A stretch of 64,000 nucleotides of DNA from Paenibacillus dakarensis (lineage in GTDB: Bacteria > Bacillota > Bacilli > Paenibacillales > Paenibacillaceae), in contig NZ_CDSE01000021.1 of the NCBI RefSeq assembly GCF_001373415.1, positions 18,942 through 82,941 on the forward strand, read 5' to 3'. Under the pieces are notes generated by a model. That model had not been told where the DNA came from. It did no database searches and was given only the letters and a program-made list of their open reading frames with translations. This document shows positions 16,364 to 24,801 of this stretch, in pieces. Made by a program: the position numbers and the translations under genes. The first letter of the stretch is position 1. Each line of letters starts with the position of its first letter.

Positions 16364-17314
16364 CTAAAGGACAAACTTCCAAATGATCCAGCATATAAGA
16401 ACAGATACCCATGAGATGAAACCAAATACCATGACAATCTTATTCTCGCTCCAGCCATATTTTAAGCTGAAATGATAATGAATCGGAGCCATTTTGAACA
16501 AGCGAAGCTTTGTGCGTTTATAGTACCAGACCTGCAAAATGACGGACAATTGTTCTGCGAGATAGACTGAAAACAGAATGGGAATTAGAATTTCAACCTT
16601 TTCAATAACGGCTAAGAAGGAAAGCGAACCACCAATGGCGAGTGATCCCGTATCCCCCATAAACGCCCTGGCTGGATAAATATTGTAGAGAAATAAACCG
16701 AGCAGGCAGCCAATCATGACTAGTGAAAATGCTTGTACTTCAGGTTTGTCCGAGATCATAAAGAAGAAAAAATAAGTGGGGATCGCAACATTGATCAATA
16801 ACCCGTCCAGACCATCCGTAAAATTGATAGCATTCGCTGAACCAACCACAAACAGGAGCATGATTACGATATACACGGAAACGGGCAGTTGCAGCTGAAA
16901 CCCTTGGAACAACGTAATGTCACTTGTCAGCGAAAACGAACGGAACAATATGAATAGCAGCGCACCAGTAAAAGCGAATTGGAACACAAGCTTTGTCCTT
17001 CCGGAGATACCGGATGGGTCCTGCCATGCTGCCTTTTTGAAATCATCCATAAAGCCGACCGAACTGAATAAGAGAAATGTAGCGCATAAGAAGATCATCA
17101 ATGGGGTGGGGTGAAACTGTAATGAAGTTACCACGCCGATAAGTAAGATCAGTCCGGCCATCAGCGGTGTTCCCTGTTTGGCTTGATGATCAGGCGGCAA
17201 CTCAGATCGAATGGGCTGTGTAAGATTTAGAACGCGCAAGCCCCATATGAGTAGTGGTGTAGTAAACGCCACAAGCAAGAACGAAAGACCAGAAACCCCG
17301 AAAATCCCAAACAT
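16364..17314 (-). CDS. MraY-family phospho-N-acetylmuramoyl-pentapeptide transferase, stand-alone paralogue
   Basis: The 316-residue (from ATG 17314) multi-pass membrane enzyme has the MraY signatures: FMDDFKK near 100, NFTDGLDGLL near 185, FMGDTGSLAIG, and APIHYHFSLKYGWSE near 290. Canonical MraY reads HHH at the last motif, while here the middle His is Tyr. The family transfers phospho-MurNAc-pentapeptide (or another sugar-phosphate) from UDP to undecaprenyl phosphate. It stands outside any division/cell-wall cluster, so a paralogue for wall or surface-glycan synthesis is likely. A longer frame to GTG 17404 overlaps the preceding hydrolase stop. I prefer 17314 by normal family length. Confidence 0.85.
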   Translation of the reverse strand: MFGIFGVSGLSFLLVAFTTPLLIWGLRVLNLTQPIRSELPPDHQAKQGTPLMAGLILLIGVVTSLQFHPTPLMIFLCATFLLFSSVGFMDDFKKAAWQDPSGISGRTKLVFQFAFTGALLFILFRSFSLTSDITLFQGFQLQLPVSVYIVIMLLFVVGSANAINFTDGLDGLLINVAIPTYFFFFMISDKPEVQAFSLVMIGCLLGLFLYNIYPARAFMGDTGSLAIGGSLSFLAVIEKVEILIPILFSVYLAEQLSVILQVWYYKRTKLRLFKMAPIHYHFSLKYGWSENKIVMVFGFISWVSVLICWIIWKFVL

Positions 17315-17396
17315 GCTAAAAGCCCCACTTTCATTATGGATAAGTACCCTTAATCTATTGTAATTCAAGATGTTGGACAAATATTCCTCTTGCGAG

Positions 17397-18176
17397 TTAA
17401 CCACTTAAGCCGTTTAAAAAATCTTCTATTCTACGATTGACTTCGTCTGAATTATCCAGATTCGTCAAATGATGCGCGTTTGGAATCTGATGTATGATTG
17501 CACCTGGAATTCGTGCCCCTAACTCGGCCTGCTGCCGACCGACCATATTATCCTTGTCACCGTACAAGATGAGGGTTGGGCATTTCACCTTTTCCAAATC
17601 GTCCTTACTTTCCATACGCAGATTACCGGCCCAATGCCGTATGAAATTGCGATGTGTCATCAATCCGAACGCTTCCATGACAAAATCGTGATTAGAAGGC
17701 GTGATTTTCGAGAGTGCATCTGCTGTCAGCTTGGCCGTCGTTCTCAGAGGGATTAGACGTGTGGCGAGGCGGCTGAACGGAGCGGTAGTCTTTTCAAACC
17801 AATTGAACGTATTCGTGAACGGGGTGCCGATCAACACAAGCGCCTGTACACGCTCCGGGTAACGGACAGCAGTCTGCAACGAAATATGCCCGCCCATCGA
17901 CAACCCGCACAAAATGGCAGACGGAAGCTCCAGTTTATCCATTAGTGCGGCTAAGTCTTTGCTGAAAAGCTCCGGATCAACCTCGCCCTCCGGCAAAGAG
18001 GAATTTCCATGCCCCCTAACATCCCATGCAACCGTCCGATATGAATTGGAGAAATAATCAATTTGCGGCACCCATTGTTTATGATACATCGAGTGGCCAT
18101 GCGTAAAAATAATTGCGGGACCGCTTCCCTTTTCTTCGTAATATATATCAGTGCCGTTTATTTTGAACGTTGCCAT
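17397..18176 (-). CDS. Alpha/beta hydrolase divergent from a TetR regulator
   Basis: The 259-residue hydrolase has the oxyanion block FTHGHSMYHKQW, nucleophile elbow GLSMGG (about residue 93), catalytic Asp in LYGDKDNMV (about 205) and His in NAHHLTN (about 236). The full triad is therefore present, as in the pimeloyl-ACP methylesterase/3-oxoadipate enol-lactonase-like branch. It is divergently transcribed from a TetR gene with a perfect inverted repeat between them, so it is probably the repressor's target. The MraY paralogue follows 82 nt downstream on the same strand. Confidence 0.9.
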   Translation of the reverse strand: MATFKINGTDIYYEEKGSGPAIIFTHGHSMYHKQWVPQIDYFSNSYRTVAWDVRGHGNSSLPEGEVDPELFSKDLAALMDKLELPSAILCGLSMGGHISLQTAVRYPERVQALVLIGTPFTNTFNWFEKTTAPFSRLATRLIPLRTTAKLTADALSKITPSNHDFVMEAFGLMTHRNFIRHWAGNLRMESKDDLEKVKCPTLILYGDKDNMVGRQQAELGARIPGAIIHQIPNAHHLTNLDNSDEVNRRIEDFLNGLSG

Positions 18177-18200
18177 GTGTACTCACCTCTTCAACCTAAT

Positions 18201-18230
18201 TATGAAATATTTGTTGGAATATATTTCATA
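18201..18230. promoter_or_regulatory. Probable TetR operator
   Basis: TATGAAATAT (18201-18210) and ATATTTCATA (18221-18230) form a perfect 10-bp inverted repeat with a 10-nt spacer. It is centred between the divergent starts of the hydrolase and the TetR gene. Size and place fit a TetR dimer site controlling both. Confidence 0.7.
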
Positions 18231-18272
18231 TCTTGAAGTATTGTAATGATATTAATGGTATCGGGGTGCAAT

Positions 18273-18875
18273 ATGAATGGATTCGAAAGACGAAGAGAAC
18301 AGAAGCGCCAAGCGATTTGCGGGGCGGCTACTGAGTTATATATGAGACATGGGCTGCGCAATGTCAGCATTGCAGCGATTGCGGAGGCTGCAGGTGTTTC
18401 GCAAGTAACGATTTACAACTACTTCGGAAGCAAGGATGAACTGACTCGAGACGTTGTCGCCAATTATTTGGATCAATACTTGAAGGAGTTTGAAGCCTTC
18501 TGTGAAGGGGAACTTCCGTATCAGGAAAAGCTGGAACAGCTGCTGCTTCGCTCTAGCGCATTCGACAACCTCCACATTCAATTTCTAGATACGTTTCTCT
18601 CCGAGGTCCCTGAAATGGCGGAAATCATCAAAGAATATGAAGCGAAGCTGATTCCATTGTTCGTCGCTTTTATTGAGGAAGGTAAACGGCTTGGATACCT
18701 TAACAGTTCGCTCTCCACCGATACCATTCTGTTTTATATAAGTCTGTTCAGCAGTGAGACACTAAAGAGGCTGCGAGAGGAACAGGATGAAAATCGCAAG
18801 CGGCAGATGTACAAGGAACTGTTTGTGATTTTCTTCAATGGCGTAGGCGAGCGTTCTCTGGACATATCGCTATAA
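18273..18875 (+). CDS. TetR/AcrR-family transcriptional regulator
   Basis: The 200-residue regulator starts at ATG 18273 behind GGGGTG; the in-frame ATG at 18246 has no site. Its N-terminal helix-turn-helix is typical: AICGAATELYMRHGLRNVSI, then AEAAGVSQVTIYNYFGSKDE. Residues 60-200 form the helical ligand/dimer domain. It is divergent from the alpha/beta hydrolase with a perfect inverted repeat between them. It probably represses the hydrolase and itself until a small hydrophobic or ester ligand binds. Confidence 0.9.
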   Translation: MNGFERRREQKRQAICGAATELYMRHGLRNVSIAAIAEAAGVSQVTIYNYFGSKDELTRDVVANYLDQYLKEFEAFCEGELPYQEKLEQLLLRSSAFDNLHIQFLDTFLSEVPEMAEIIKEYEAKLIPLFVAFIEEGKRLGYLNSSLSTDTILFYISLFSSETLKRLREEQDENRKRQMYKELFVIFFNGVGERSLDISL

Positions 18876-18979
18876 GTTTCCCTCCTTGTGAACGGCTCTC
18901 ATTAAAAATGAAAAATCCAGCCTGCGTTACATGGTCATTTTCACTTGCCCTGCGCAGACTTTTCTGTTATTTTTGATAG

Positions 18980-18992
18980 TAACAAAGTGTTA
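18980..18992. promoter_or_regulatory. Candidate operator of the NAD-salvage operon
   Basis: TAACA-N3-TGTTA (18980-18992) lies 70 nt before pnuC. AGTGTTAT within it recurs as a direct repeat at 19010-19017. The NrtR-like protein encoded at the end of the operon could be the cognate factor, but the link is inferred from position only. Confidence 0.4.
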
Positions 18993-19061
18993 TTAACAAA
19001 AAGGTACTAAGTGTTATGCCTTTTGTTCTTTAAATAACTAGAGAATGCGGAGGGATGCAAT

Positions 19062-19745
19062 GTGAAGAAGGCTGCGGGTGGATGGAACCTGTTCGAAATA
19101 ACGTGGTTGGTGTTGTTCACCTCAATCGCTATCGGGTTTACGGTGATTTTAAAGGACTCTTTATTCGGGTTTACGGTTTTTATTACCGGTGTGCTATGTG
19201 TGGTGCTTGCGGCGAAGGGCAGTCTGATGAGTTATGTATTCGGTATGTATAATACCTTCGGTTATGCCTATTTGGCTTATATTAACGGGTTGTTTGGGGA
19301 GGTTATGCTGAATCTGCTGTTCTTCGTTCCTATGAATGTCATTGGGTTCTACATGTGGAAAAATAACCGCCAAGACAACGGCAAGCTGGTCATGCGTCAG
19401 ATGGAGCTCAGAGGTCTGATTTTCGTGGGGATGATCTGCGTATTAAGTTGTTTGCTGCTGGGATTCGGGCTTTCGTTCATTCCGGGGCAGAACTCGCCTT
19501 ACATCGATGCCACAACGACGGTGCTGTCCGTTGTTGCAACCTTTTTAATGGTTCGAAGGTTCAAGGAACAATGGCTCGTCTATATCGTGTTGAATCTGTT
19601 TACCGTGCTGCTGTGGGTGATTCGGACGCTGGACGGAAGCGGTGAGGGATTGCTGATGATCGTGATGTGGAGCGCGTATTTGGTTAATGCGGTATACGGC
19701 TATTACAATTGGAACAAAGGGGCCAAGGAGGTGGCTGCAGCATGA
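19062..19745 (+). CDS. pnuC: PnuC-family nicotinamide riboside transporter
   Basis: This 227-residue protein starts at GTG 19062 with a GGAGGG site. It has about seven membrane helices and the PnuC signature WNLFEITW...; residues such as FGYAYLAYINGLFGEVMLNL and PMNVIGFYMWKNN match the family closely. PnuC lets nicotinamide riboside into the cell by facilitated diffusion, trapped by phosphorylation. The gene downstream supplies that kinase: nadR overlaps the pnuC stop by 4 nt (ATGA). The substrate assignment follows from this pairing. Confidence 0.95.
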   Translation: MKKAAGGWNLFEITWLVLFTSIAIGFTVILKDSLFGFTVFITGVLCVVLAAKGSLMSYVFGMYNTFGYAYLAYINGLFGEVMLNLLFFVPMNVIGFYMWKNNRQDNGKLVMRQMELRGLIFVGMICVLSCLLLGFGLSFIPGQNSPYIDATTTVLSVVATFLMVRRFKEQWLVYIVLNLFTVLLWVIRTLDGSGEGLLMIVMWSAYLVNAVYGYYNWNKGAKEVAAA

Positions 19746-20755
19746 AAACGCTTGGACTTACGCTTGGGAAGTTTGCCCCGCTGCATAAGGGGCATCAGTT
19801 CATGATCGAAACGGCCCTGCAAGAGGTCGATGAGCTGATCGTGGTCATTTACGAGACGAGCGTCACCTCGATTCCGCTTCATATCCGGGCGAACTGGATT
19901 CGAAAGCTCTACCCGGGAGTTCGGGTAATCGAGGCTTGGGATGGACCGGACGGATATTCGGATGACAGGGAGCATGAAATTCGGGAAGAACAGTATATAC
20001 TCGGTTTACTGAACGGTGAGAAAGTTACGCATTTTTACTCAAGTGAGTTTTACGGCGGGCATATGAGCCTCGCTTTGGGTGCAGTAGACCGGCGGGTAGA
20101 TGAAGCCCGCAAGCGGGTTCCGGTCTCAGCGACGATGGTTCGCTCCGATCCCTATAAGTACAGGGAGTTCGTAAGTGATATCGTATACAGGGACTTGATC
20201 ACGAAGGTGGTATTCGTTGGAGCGATGTCGACGGGTAAATCGACGATCACTGAGGCACTGGCACGGCAGTACGGCACGACCTATGCGAGCGAATACGGAC
20301 GCGATTACTGGACCGAGCATCAGGTGGACCGGAGAATCGGCCTGGAAGCGTTCAATGAAATTGCAGTGGGTCATATCGAGCGCGAGGAGCAGGCTTTGCT
20401 TGCGGCCAACCGGTTTCTGTTCGTTGATACCAATGCGATTACGACATATATGTTCGCAATGGACTATCACGGTAAAGCCCCGGAGCTATTAACCCGGATC
20501 GCCCTGGAGAATGCGCAGCGCTACGATCTGTTCTTCCTATGCGATGACGATATTCCTTACGACGATACATGGGACCGCAGCGGGGATCAGAAGCGGCATG
20601 TTTTTCATAAACAGATTATCGCGGACTTGAAAGAGCGGCGTATTCCCTACATTACACTGCGGGGGAGTCTTGAGGAACGGATGCACAAGGTAGATGAGGT
20701 GTTGGCGAAGTTCGAGCCCTACCGAAACTATTTCGGGGAGCTGCTGAATGGTTAG
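19742..20755 (+). CDS. nadR: NadR: NMN adenylyltransferase / ribosylnicotinamide kinase
   Basis: The 337-residue bifunctional enzyme starts at the ATG that overlaps the pnuC stop. Residues 1-155 are the nucleotidyltransferase domain (GKFAPLHKGHQ, with the HxGH-type motif, and SATMVRSDP). Residues 160-337 are the P-loop kinase domain (VGAMSTGKSTITEALA, then a WTEHQ and DTNAITTYMF region). It phosphorylates nicotinamide riboside to NMN and adenylates NMN to NAD. There is no N-terminal helix-turn-helix, so unlike the Salmonella protein it is not itself a repressor. Confidence 0.95.
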   Translation: MKTLGLTLGKFAPLHKGHQFMIETALQEVDELIVVIYETSVTSIPLHIRANWIRKLYPGVRVIEAWDGPDGYSDDREHEIREEQYILGLLNGEKVTHFYSSEFYGGHMSLALGAVDRRVDEARKRVPVSATMVRSDPYKYREFVSDIVYRDLITKVVFVGAMSTGKSTITEALARQYGTTYASEYGRDYWTEHQVDRRIGLEAFNEIAVGHIEREEQALLAANRFLFVDTNAITTYMFAMDYHGKAPELLTRIALENAQRYDLFFLCDDDIPYDDTWDRSGDQKRHVFHKQIIADLKERRIPYITLRGSLEERMHKVDEVLAKFEPYRNYFGELLNG

Positions 20756-20820
20756 AATAAGATGCAGGCAGGGGTAAATGATTCCGAATTAAGAATCCAA
20801 AATCAAGGAGGCGAACCCAC

Positions 20821-21705
20821 TTGGAATGGTTGGATCGCGATGGGCTTACGGAACGTGAGTTTTTGGAGCGTTACCGGGCAGGAGATTACGAGCGACCCTC
20901 GGTAGCCGCGGATATGGTTATCTTCACCGTTACAGATGCGGAGGCAGACAGCTATCGCAAGCTGCCGGAAAAAGAACTCCGCATTCTGCTCATTCGCCGG
21001 GGGGGTCATCCCTTCCTGGGCAAATGGGCGCTGCCTGGCGGCTTTGTTCATCCGAACGAGACGACTGAGCAGGCTGCGGTAAGGGAACTGCGTGAAGAAA
21101 CGGGTGTGGACGACGTTTATTTGGAGCAGTTGTATACGTTCAGTGATATCGGACGCGATCCCCGAGCTTGGGTGATGAGCTGCAGTTATATGGCTCTGAT
21201 TAATAGCGACAGATTGGAGCTTAAGGCGGGTGACGATGCGACTGACGCTGCTTGGTTCAAGGTATCTTATCGGTTGCTGCGGGAGCAGAAGGAGCTGATG
21301 GAAGACGGATACGTCAAGACGCTGGAGTACGAACTCAAGCTAAGCGGTGAAGAGGAGCTTTCGGCGGTAGTGACGAAAACGTTGACAGTGAAGGCTGCAT
21401 CGACCGGCACGGATTATGAAATTGTATCGAATGACGGATTAGCCTTCGACCATGCGAAGATCATTGCATATGCTATCGAGCGGCTGCGGGGAAAAGTGAA
21501 TTATACCGATATTGCGCTGCATTTGATGCCGAAGCTTTTTACTTTAACGGAGTTGCAGCAGGTTTATGAGGTGATTTTGGATAAAGAGCTTTTGAAAGCG
21601 GCCTTTCGGCGTAAGGTGGCCAATCTCGTTGCGGAGACCGATCATTACACTGAAAATGCGGGGCACAGGCCATCTCGCCTGTACCGGAGAAATTTGGAGG
21701 ATTAA
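20821..21705 (+). CDS. Nudix hydrolase with C-terminal winged helix (NrtR-like)
   Basis: The 294-residue protein starts at TTG 20821 behind AAGGAGG. Residues 30-165 are a Nudix domain with a complete Nudix box (GGFVHPNETTEQAAVREL, then REETGV). True NrtR repressors often have a degraded box, so this one may still hydrolyse ADP-ribose or NAD derivatives. Residues 205-294 form a winged-helix region (AYAIERLRGKVNYTDIALHL, LMPKLFTLTELQQVYEV, RRKVAN) as in NrtR regulators. It sits 65 nt behind nadR in the same operon. It could be an ADP-ribose-sensing regulator of the operon, an ADP-ribose pyrophosphatase, or both. Confidence 0.88.
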   Translation: MEWLDRDGLTEREFLERYRAGDYERPSVAADMVIFTVTDAEADSYRKLPEKELRILLIRRGGHPFLGKWALPGGFVHPNETTEQAAVRELREETGVDDVYLEQLYTFSDIGRDPRAWVMSCSYMALINSDRLELKAGDDATDAAWFKVSYRLLREQKELMEDGYVKTLEYELKLSGEEELSAVVTKTLTVKAASTGTDYEIVSNDGLAFDHAKIIAYAIERLRGKVNYTDIALHLMPKLFTLTELQQVYEVILDKELLKAAFRRKVANLVAETDHYTENAGHRPSRLYRRNLED

Positions 21706-21746
21706 TATGGGCCGGTCCAATCCAGACGCGGAGACCCCTACAAGCT

Positions 21747-21777
21747 AAAAAGAGCTGCATCATGGCAGCTCTTTTTT
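21747..21777 (+). terminator. Terminator of the NAD-salvage operon
   Basis: AGAGCTGC / GCAGCTCT stem with ATCATG loop, flanked by AAAA and TTTTT. Confidence 0.92.
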
Positions 21778-21815
21778 AACCAATAATTCTTCAAATCAAT
21801 TCAGGTCACATCGCA

Positions 21816-22931
21816 TCACTTCGGCGTCGCAGTAACCTGTATATCACTGTAATACAATGTACTTAAGCCTTCAAACCCGGAGTGTGTACCAATTAATAAA
21901 TAAATCTTACCCTGTGCATCGGTCGTTACTGTAGCGCTATAATCAAAGTCCACTCGCTGAAATCCCTCTTTACCGGGATCTGGTTTTCGAATATCGCCAA
22001 TCACCGTAGCATTCTCTCCATTGCTAGATTGGTATCCGATGTCAAGATTCATACGATAATACAGGTTTTCTGCATCCTTCACGGTTAATGCTTGCGGTTC
22101 TTTATTTACAATGCCAGCCTTTACAAAAACAGATTCAGCCGGGGCTACACCGACTCCGTCTGACCCCGCTTTCTGATCTGTGTACATAGCGAAATTCATC
22201 TTCACGTCATAGTCGGTATTTGGTTTAAGGCCGCCTACACCCCGGGAAAGGAACATGAATAAATCCCCATTTTGATTGATACCTGACAGTTTCAAACCGT
22301 ATTTCGGTTCCTGCTGTTCCGGGAGAGGGATAAGCTCTCTCGTATGTTTAAGTTCATAGGTGTCCGGATTATAGTCAACCGGCAATTCCGAGAAGCCGCC
22401 TTTCCAACCCTGCTCGTCTTTATTAAAATCATAATTTATGTATATAGGATCGGCGGAATCTAAGTGCTGCGAGACGGTAACCGTTCGGGAGCCAGGCTCC
22501 CATACAAGCTTGGCATTCATAAGAAGAGCCACGCTTCTGGCAGGCACAAACACACGGCCATTCACCAGTCTTACATGCTCCGGAAGCTGTATTTGTTCTC
22601 CATGAGCATTAACGGCAATGTTGGAGTCTATCGTTAGTGTAATATCTCTAAACGACCGACCTGATAAAGTGATTGACTGATCGGTTTGATTCCATGTTAC
22701 TTGGGATCCGAGCGAGAGGGCCATTTCTCTCAAGGGCACCATGGAATGACTGTGCAGCTCGAAGGGCGCAGTCTCCAACAAGTGTTTATCCGATTCAACG
22801 GAATAAGATAATTGGTCCATTTGAAATTGAACGGATTGCTGTGTCGATTCAGCAGCACTGGACGTAGGATTGAACATCAAAGAAGCAGCAGTAGCTGTAA
22901 TGAGACCAGATAAAGCCAATTTTTTCTTCAT
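21816..22931 (-). CDS. Secreted protein with copper-amine-oxidase-N (stalk) domain and a beta-sandwich C-terminus
   Basis: The 371-residue product carries a Sec signal (MKKKLALSGLITATAASLMF, cleavage near AAES). Residues 30-150 are the copper amine oxidase N-terminal-like domain common in Paenibacillus exported proteins: LHSHSMVPLREMALSLG, TWNQTDQSITL, VNGRVFVPARSVALLM. It is a structural module here, with no oxidase. Residues 155-371 are predicted beta-rich (YINYDFNKDEQGWKGGF, LKLSGINQNGDLFMFLSRGV, LSTLYYSDIQVTATPK), similar in style to carbohydrate-binding modules. It is a single-gene unit, probably a wall- or polysaccharide-binding protein. Confidence 0.8.
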   Translation of the reverse strand: MKKKLALSGLITATAASLMFNPTSSAAESTQQSVQFQMDQLSYSVESDKHLLETAPFELHSHSMVPLREMALSLGSQVTWNQTDQSITLSGRSFRDITLTIDSNIAVNAHGEQIQLPEHVRLVNGRVFVPARSVALLMNAKLVWEPGSRTVTVSQHLDSADPIYINYDFNKDEQGWKGGFSELPVDYNPDTYELKHTRELIPLPEQQEPKYGLKLSGINQNGDLFMFLSRGVGGLKPNTDYDVKMNFAMYTDQKAGSDGVGVAPAESVFVKAGIVNKEPQALTVKDAENLYYRMNLDIGYQSSNGENATVIGDIRKPDPGKEGFQRVDFDYSATVTTDAQGKIYLLIGTHSGFEGLSTLYYSDIQVTATPK

Positions 22932-23152
22932 AAAGCTTATGCACCATCCTTTGTGGCGTTTTGGTTATGTAGGGGACTTGCTTTGAAGCTGGAGCATTTA
23001 CATTTCATTAACCCGATTGGCCCGGTTTATCACGGGGCATTCTGAAAATTGGATTGTTTTCTTTTCATGGGATATTTTAGATAGACGTTTTTTCCCGCAG
23101 GAGATACACTGGGAAAGCATTAAAGAATAGACATAATAGGAGCTTGAGAAAT

Positions 23153-24538
23153 GTGACCCAGACAGACCATATTCCATCATGGAAAAAACTTAGCCTATTT
23201 GCCGTTACCTGGCCCATATTCATCGATTCTGTACTTCGGATGATGCTGGGTACAGTGGACGTGTTTATGTTAAGCCGCATATCCGACAAGGCAACGGGCG
23301 CTGTAGGCTTGGCCAACGAAATTATCTTCTTCTGTATTATGATGTTCGGGTTCGTCGGAATCGGCACCAGCGTGGCGGTTTCCCAGTATATCGGTGCCCG
23401 GCGGGAACAAGAGGCGAGCCGGATCGCTGCATTGGCGATTACGATGAACCTGATTTTCGGAATCCTCGTTAGCATCCTGCTCGTTTTCTTTGGAGAGTCT
23501 CTCCTGGTGCTGATGAACCTTGACCCCGAGCAAATCGGAATCGCAAGTCACTATCTAAAAATCATCGGCGGCTTTATTTGGATTGAGGCACTGTCGTATG
23601 CGATATCTTCCGTAATTCGGGCAAACGGCCATACCAAAAGTGTTATGTTCGTGACGCTAGGCGTCAATCTAATCCATGTGACAGGTAATTATTTGCTCAT
23701 TTTCGGGAACATGGGATTTCCGGAGTGGGGTGTGACAGGGGCGGCCATATCAACGGTCGTAAGCCGGCTGCTTGGTATCATCGTCCTGTTCTTCATTTTG
23801 TACCGACGGATTCCTGCACCGATTCGGCGAAAGGATTACGTTACCTGGAATGGTCCTTATGTGAAGCAGATTATAAGCGTTGGCCTGCCTGCTGCGGGGG
23901 AGCATCTTTCCTGGCAGTCGCAGTACCTTATGATCATGAGCTTCGTGAATATTATTGGCTTTACGGCACTAAACACGCATGTTTACGTGATGAATGTATC
24001 GAACTATTTTATGGCCCTGGCGATGGCGATCGGGGCAGGGACCGAGATTATTGTTGGGCAAATGGTGGGCGCGGGAGAGATGAATGCTGCCTACAGGCGA
24101 CTTATGAAAAGCGTGAAGGTCAGCTTTGTATTGACGCTGGCCATCGTTGGTATAGCGGTGATATTCCGGCATGATTTGATTAGTTTGTTCACGAATGATC
24201 CTGATATCATTGTGCTCGGAGCAAGTATTTTCTTGCTTTCCATTGTGATTGAGCCCGGGCGGACCTTCAATATGGTTATTATCAATTCGCTGCGTGCTGC
24301 CGGGGACGCACGTTTTCCCGTCTTGATGGGTGTCATCTCGATGTGGGGAATATCGGTGCCGCTTGCTTATGCACTTGGCGTTCATTTCGGGATGGGGCTG
24401 TTTGGCATATGGATTGCTTTTGCGGTGGACGAGTGGCTGCGCGGGATCATGATGCTGCTGCGCTGGAGAAGCCGGGCTTGGGAGAAGAAGGCGCTGGTAA
24501 AGCCGGCTTCTGATATGGATGATAAGATTGTGGCATAA
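23153..24538 (+). CDS. MATE-family multidrug/metabolite efflux transporter
   Basis: The roughly 461-residue membrane protein has 12 helices in two homologous halves. Typical MATE stretches are TWPIFIDSVLRMMLGTVDVF, ISDKATGAVGLANE, FVGIGTSVAVSQYIGARR and AIGAGTEIIVGQMVGAG. It is an ion-coupled antiporter, with the substrate unknown. GTG 23153 lies 10 nt after AGGAG, a better fit than TTG 23144, which is only 1-2 nt away. The gene stands alone with its own terminator. Confidence 0.92.
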   Translation: MTQTDHIPSWKKLSLFAVTWPIFIDSVLRMMLGTVDVFMLSRISDKATGAVGLANEIIFFCIMMFGFVGIGTSVAVSQYIGARREQEASRIAALAITMNLIFGILVSILLVFFGESLLVLMNLDPEQIGIASHYLKIIGGFIWIEALSYAISSVIRANGHTKSVMFVTLGVNLIHVTGNYLLIFGNMGFPEWGVTGAAISTVVSRLLGIIVLFFILYRRIPAPIRRKDYVTWNGPYVKQIISVGLPAAGEHLSWQSQYLMIMSFVNIIGFTALNTHVYVMNVSNYFMALAMAIGAGTEIIVGQMVGAGEMNAAYRRLMKSVKVSFVLTLAIVGIAVIFRHDLISLFTNDPDIIVLGASIFLLSIVIEPGRTFNMVIINSLRAAGDARFPVLMGVISMWGISVPLAYALGVHFGMGLFGIWIAFAVDEWLRGIMMLLRWRSRAWEKKALVKPASDMDDKIVA

Positions 24539-24587
24539 TTCAGGGTTTGCGTGTGCGGGCAGCCGTAATGATATGAGATGAAGATCG

Positions 24588-24616
24588 AGCCTCCGAAACG
24601 GAGGCTTTCTTCTTTT
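24588..24616 (+). terminator. Terminator of the MATE gene
   Basis: AGCCTCCG/CGGAGGCT, 8-bp perfect stem, AAA loop, followed by a T/C-rich tract with TTTT. Confidence 0.8.
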
Positions 24617-24801
24617 ACCTTGCGCCGTATGGAGTTCGGGTAATAAATATCCGCATCAACTATGCTAAATCGGGTACCTAAAAACAACGTGAAAAATTTT
24701 TTTTCGTTTTGATGTTACCTTTTTCATTTCTGTGCGTTTATATGGATGAACACGGAGCCATGGACCGTTGTTTGAATTTAAAACGTATAAGTGAAGGGGA
24801 T

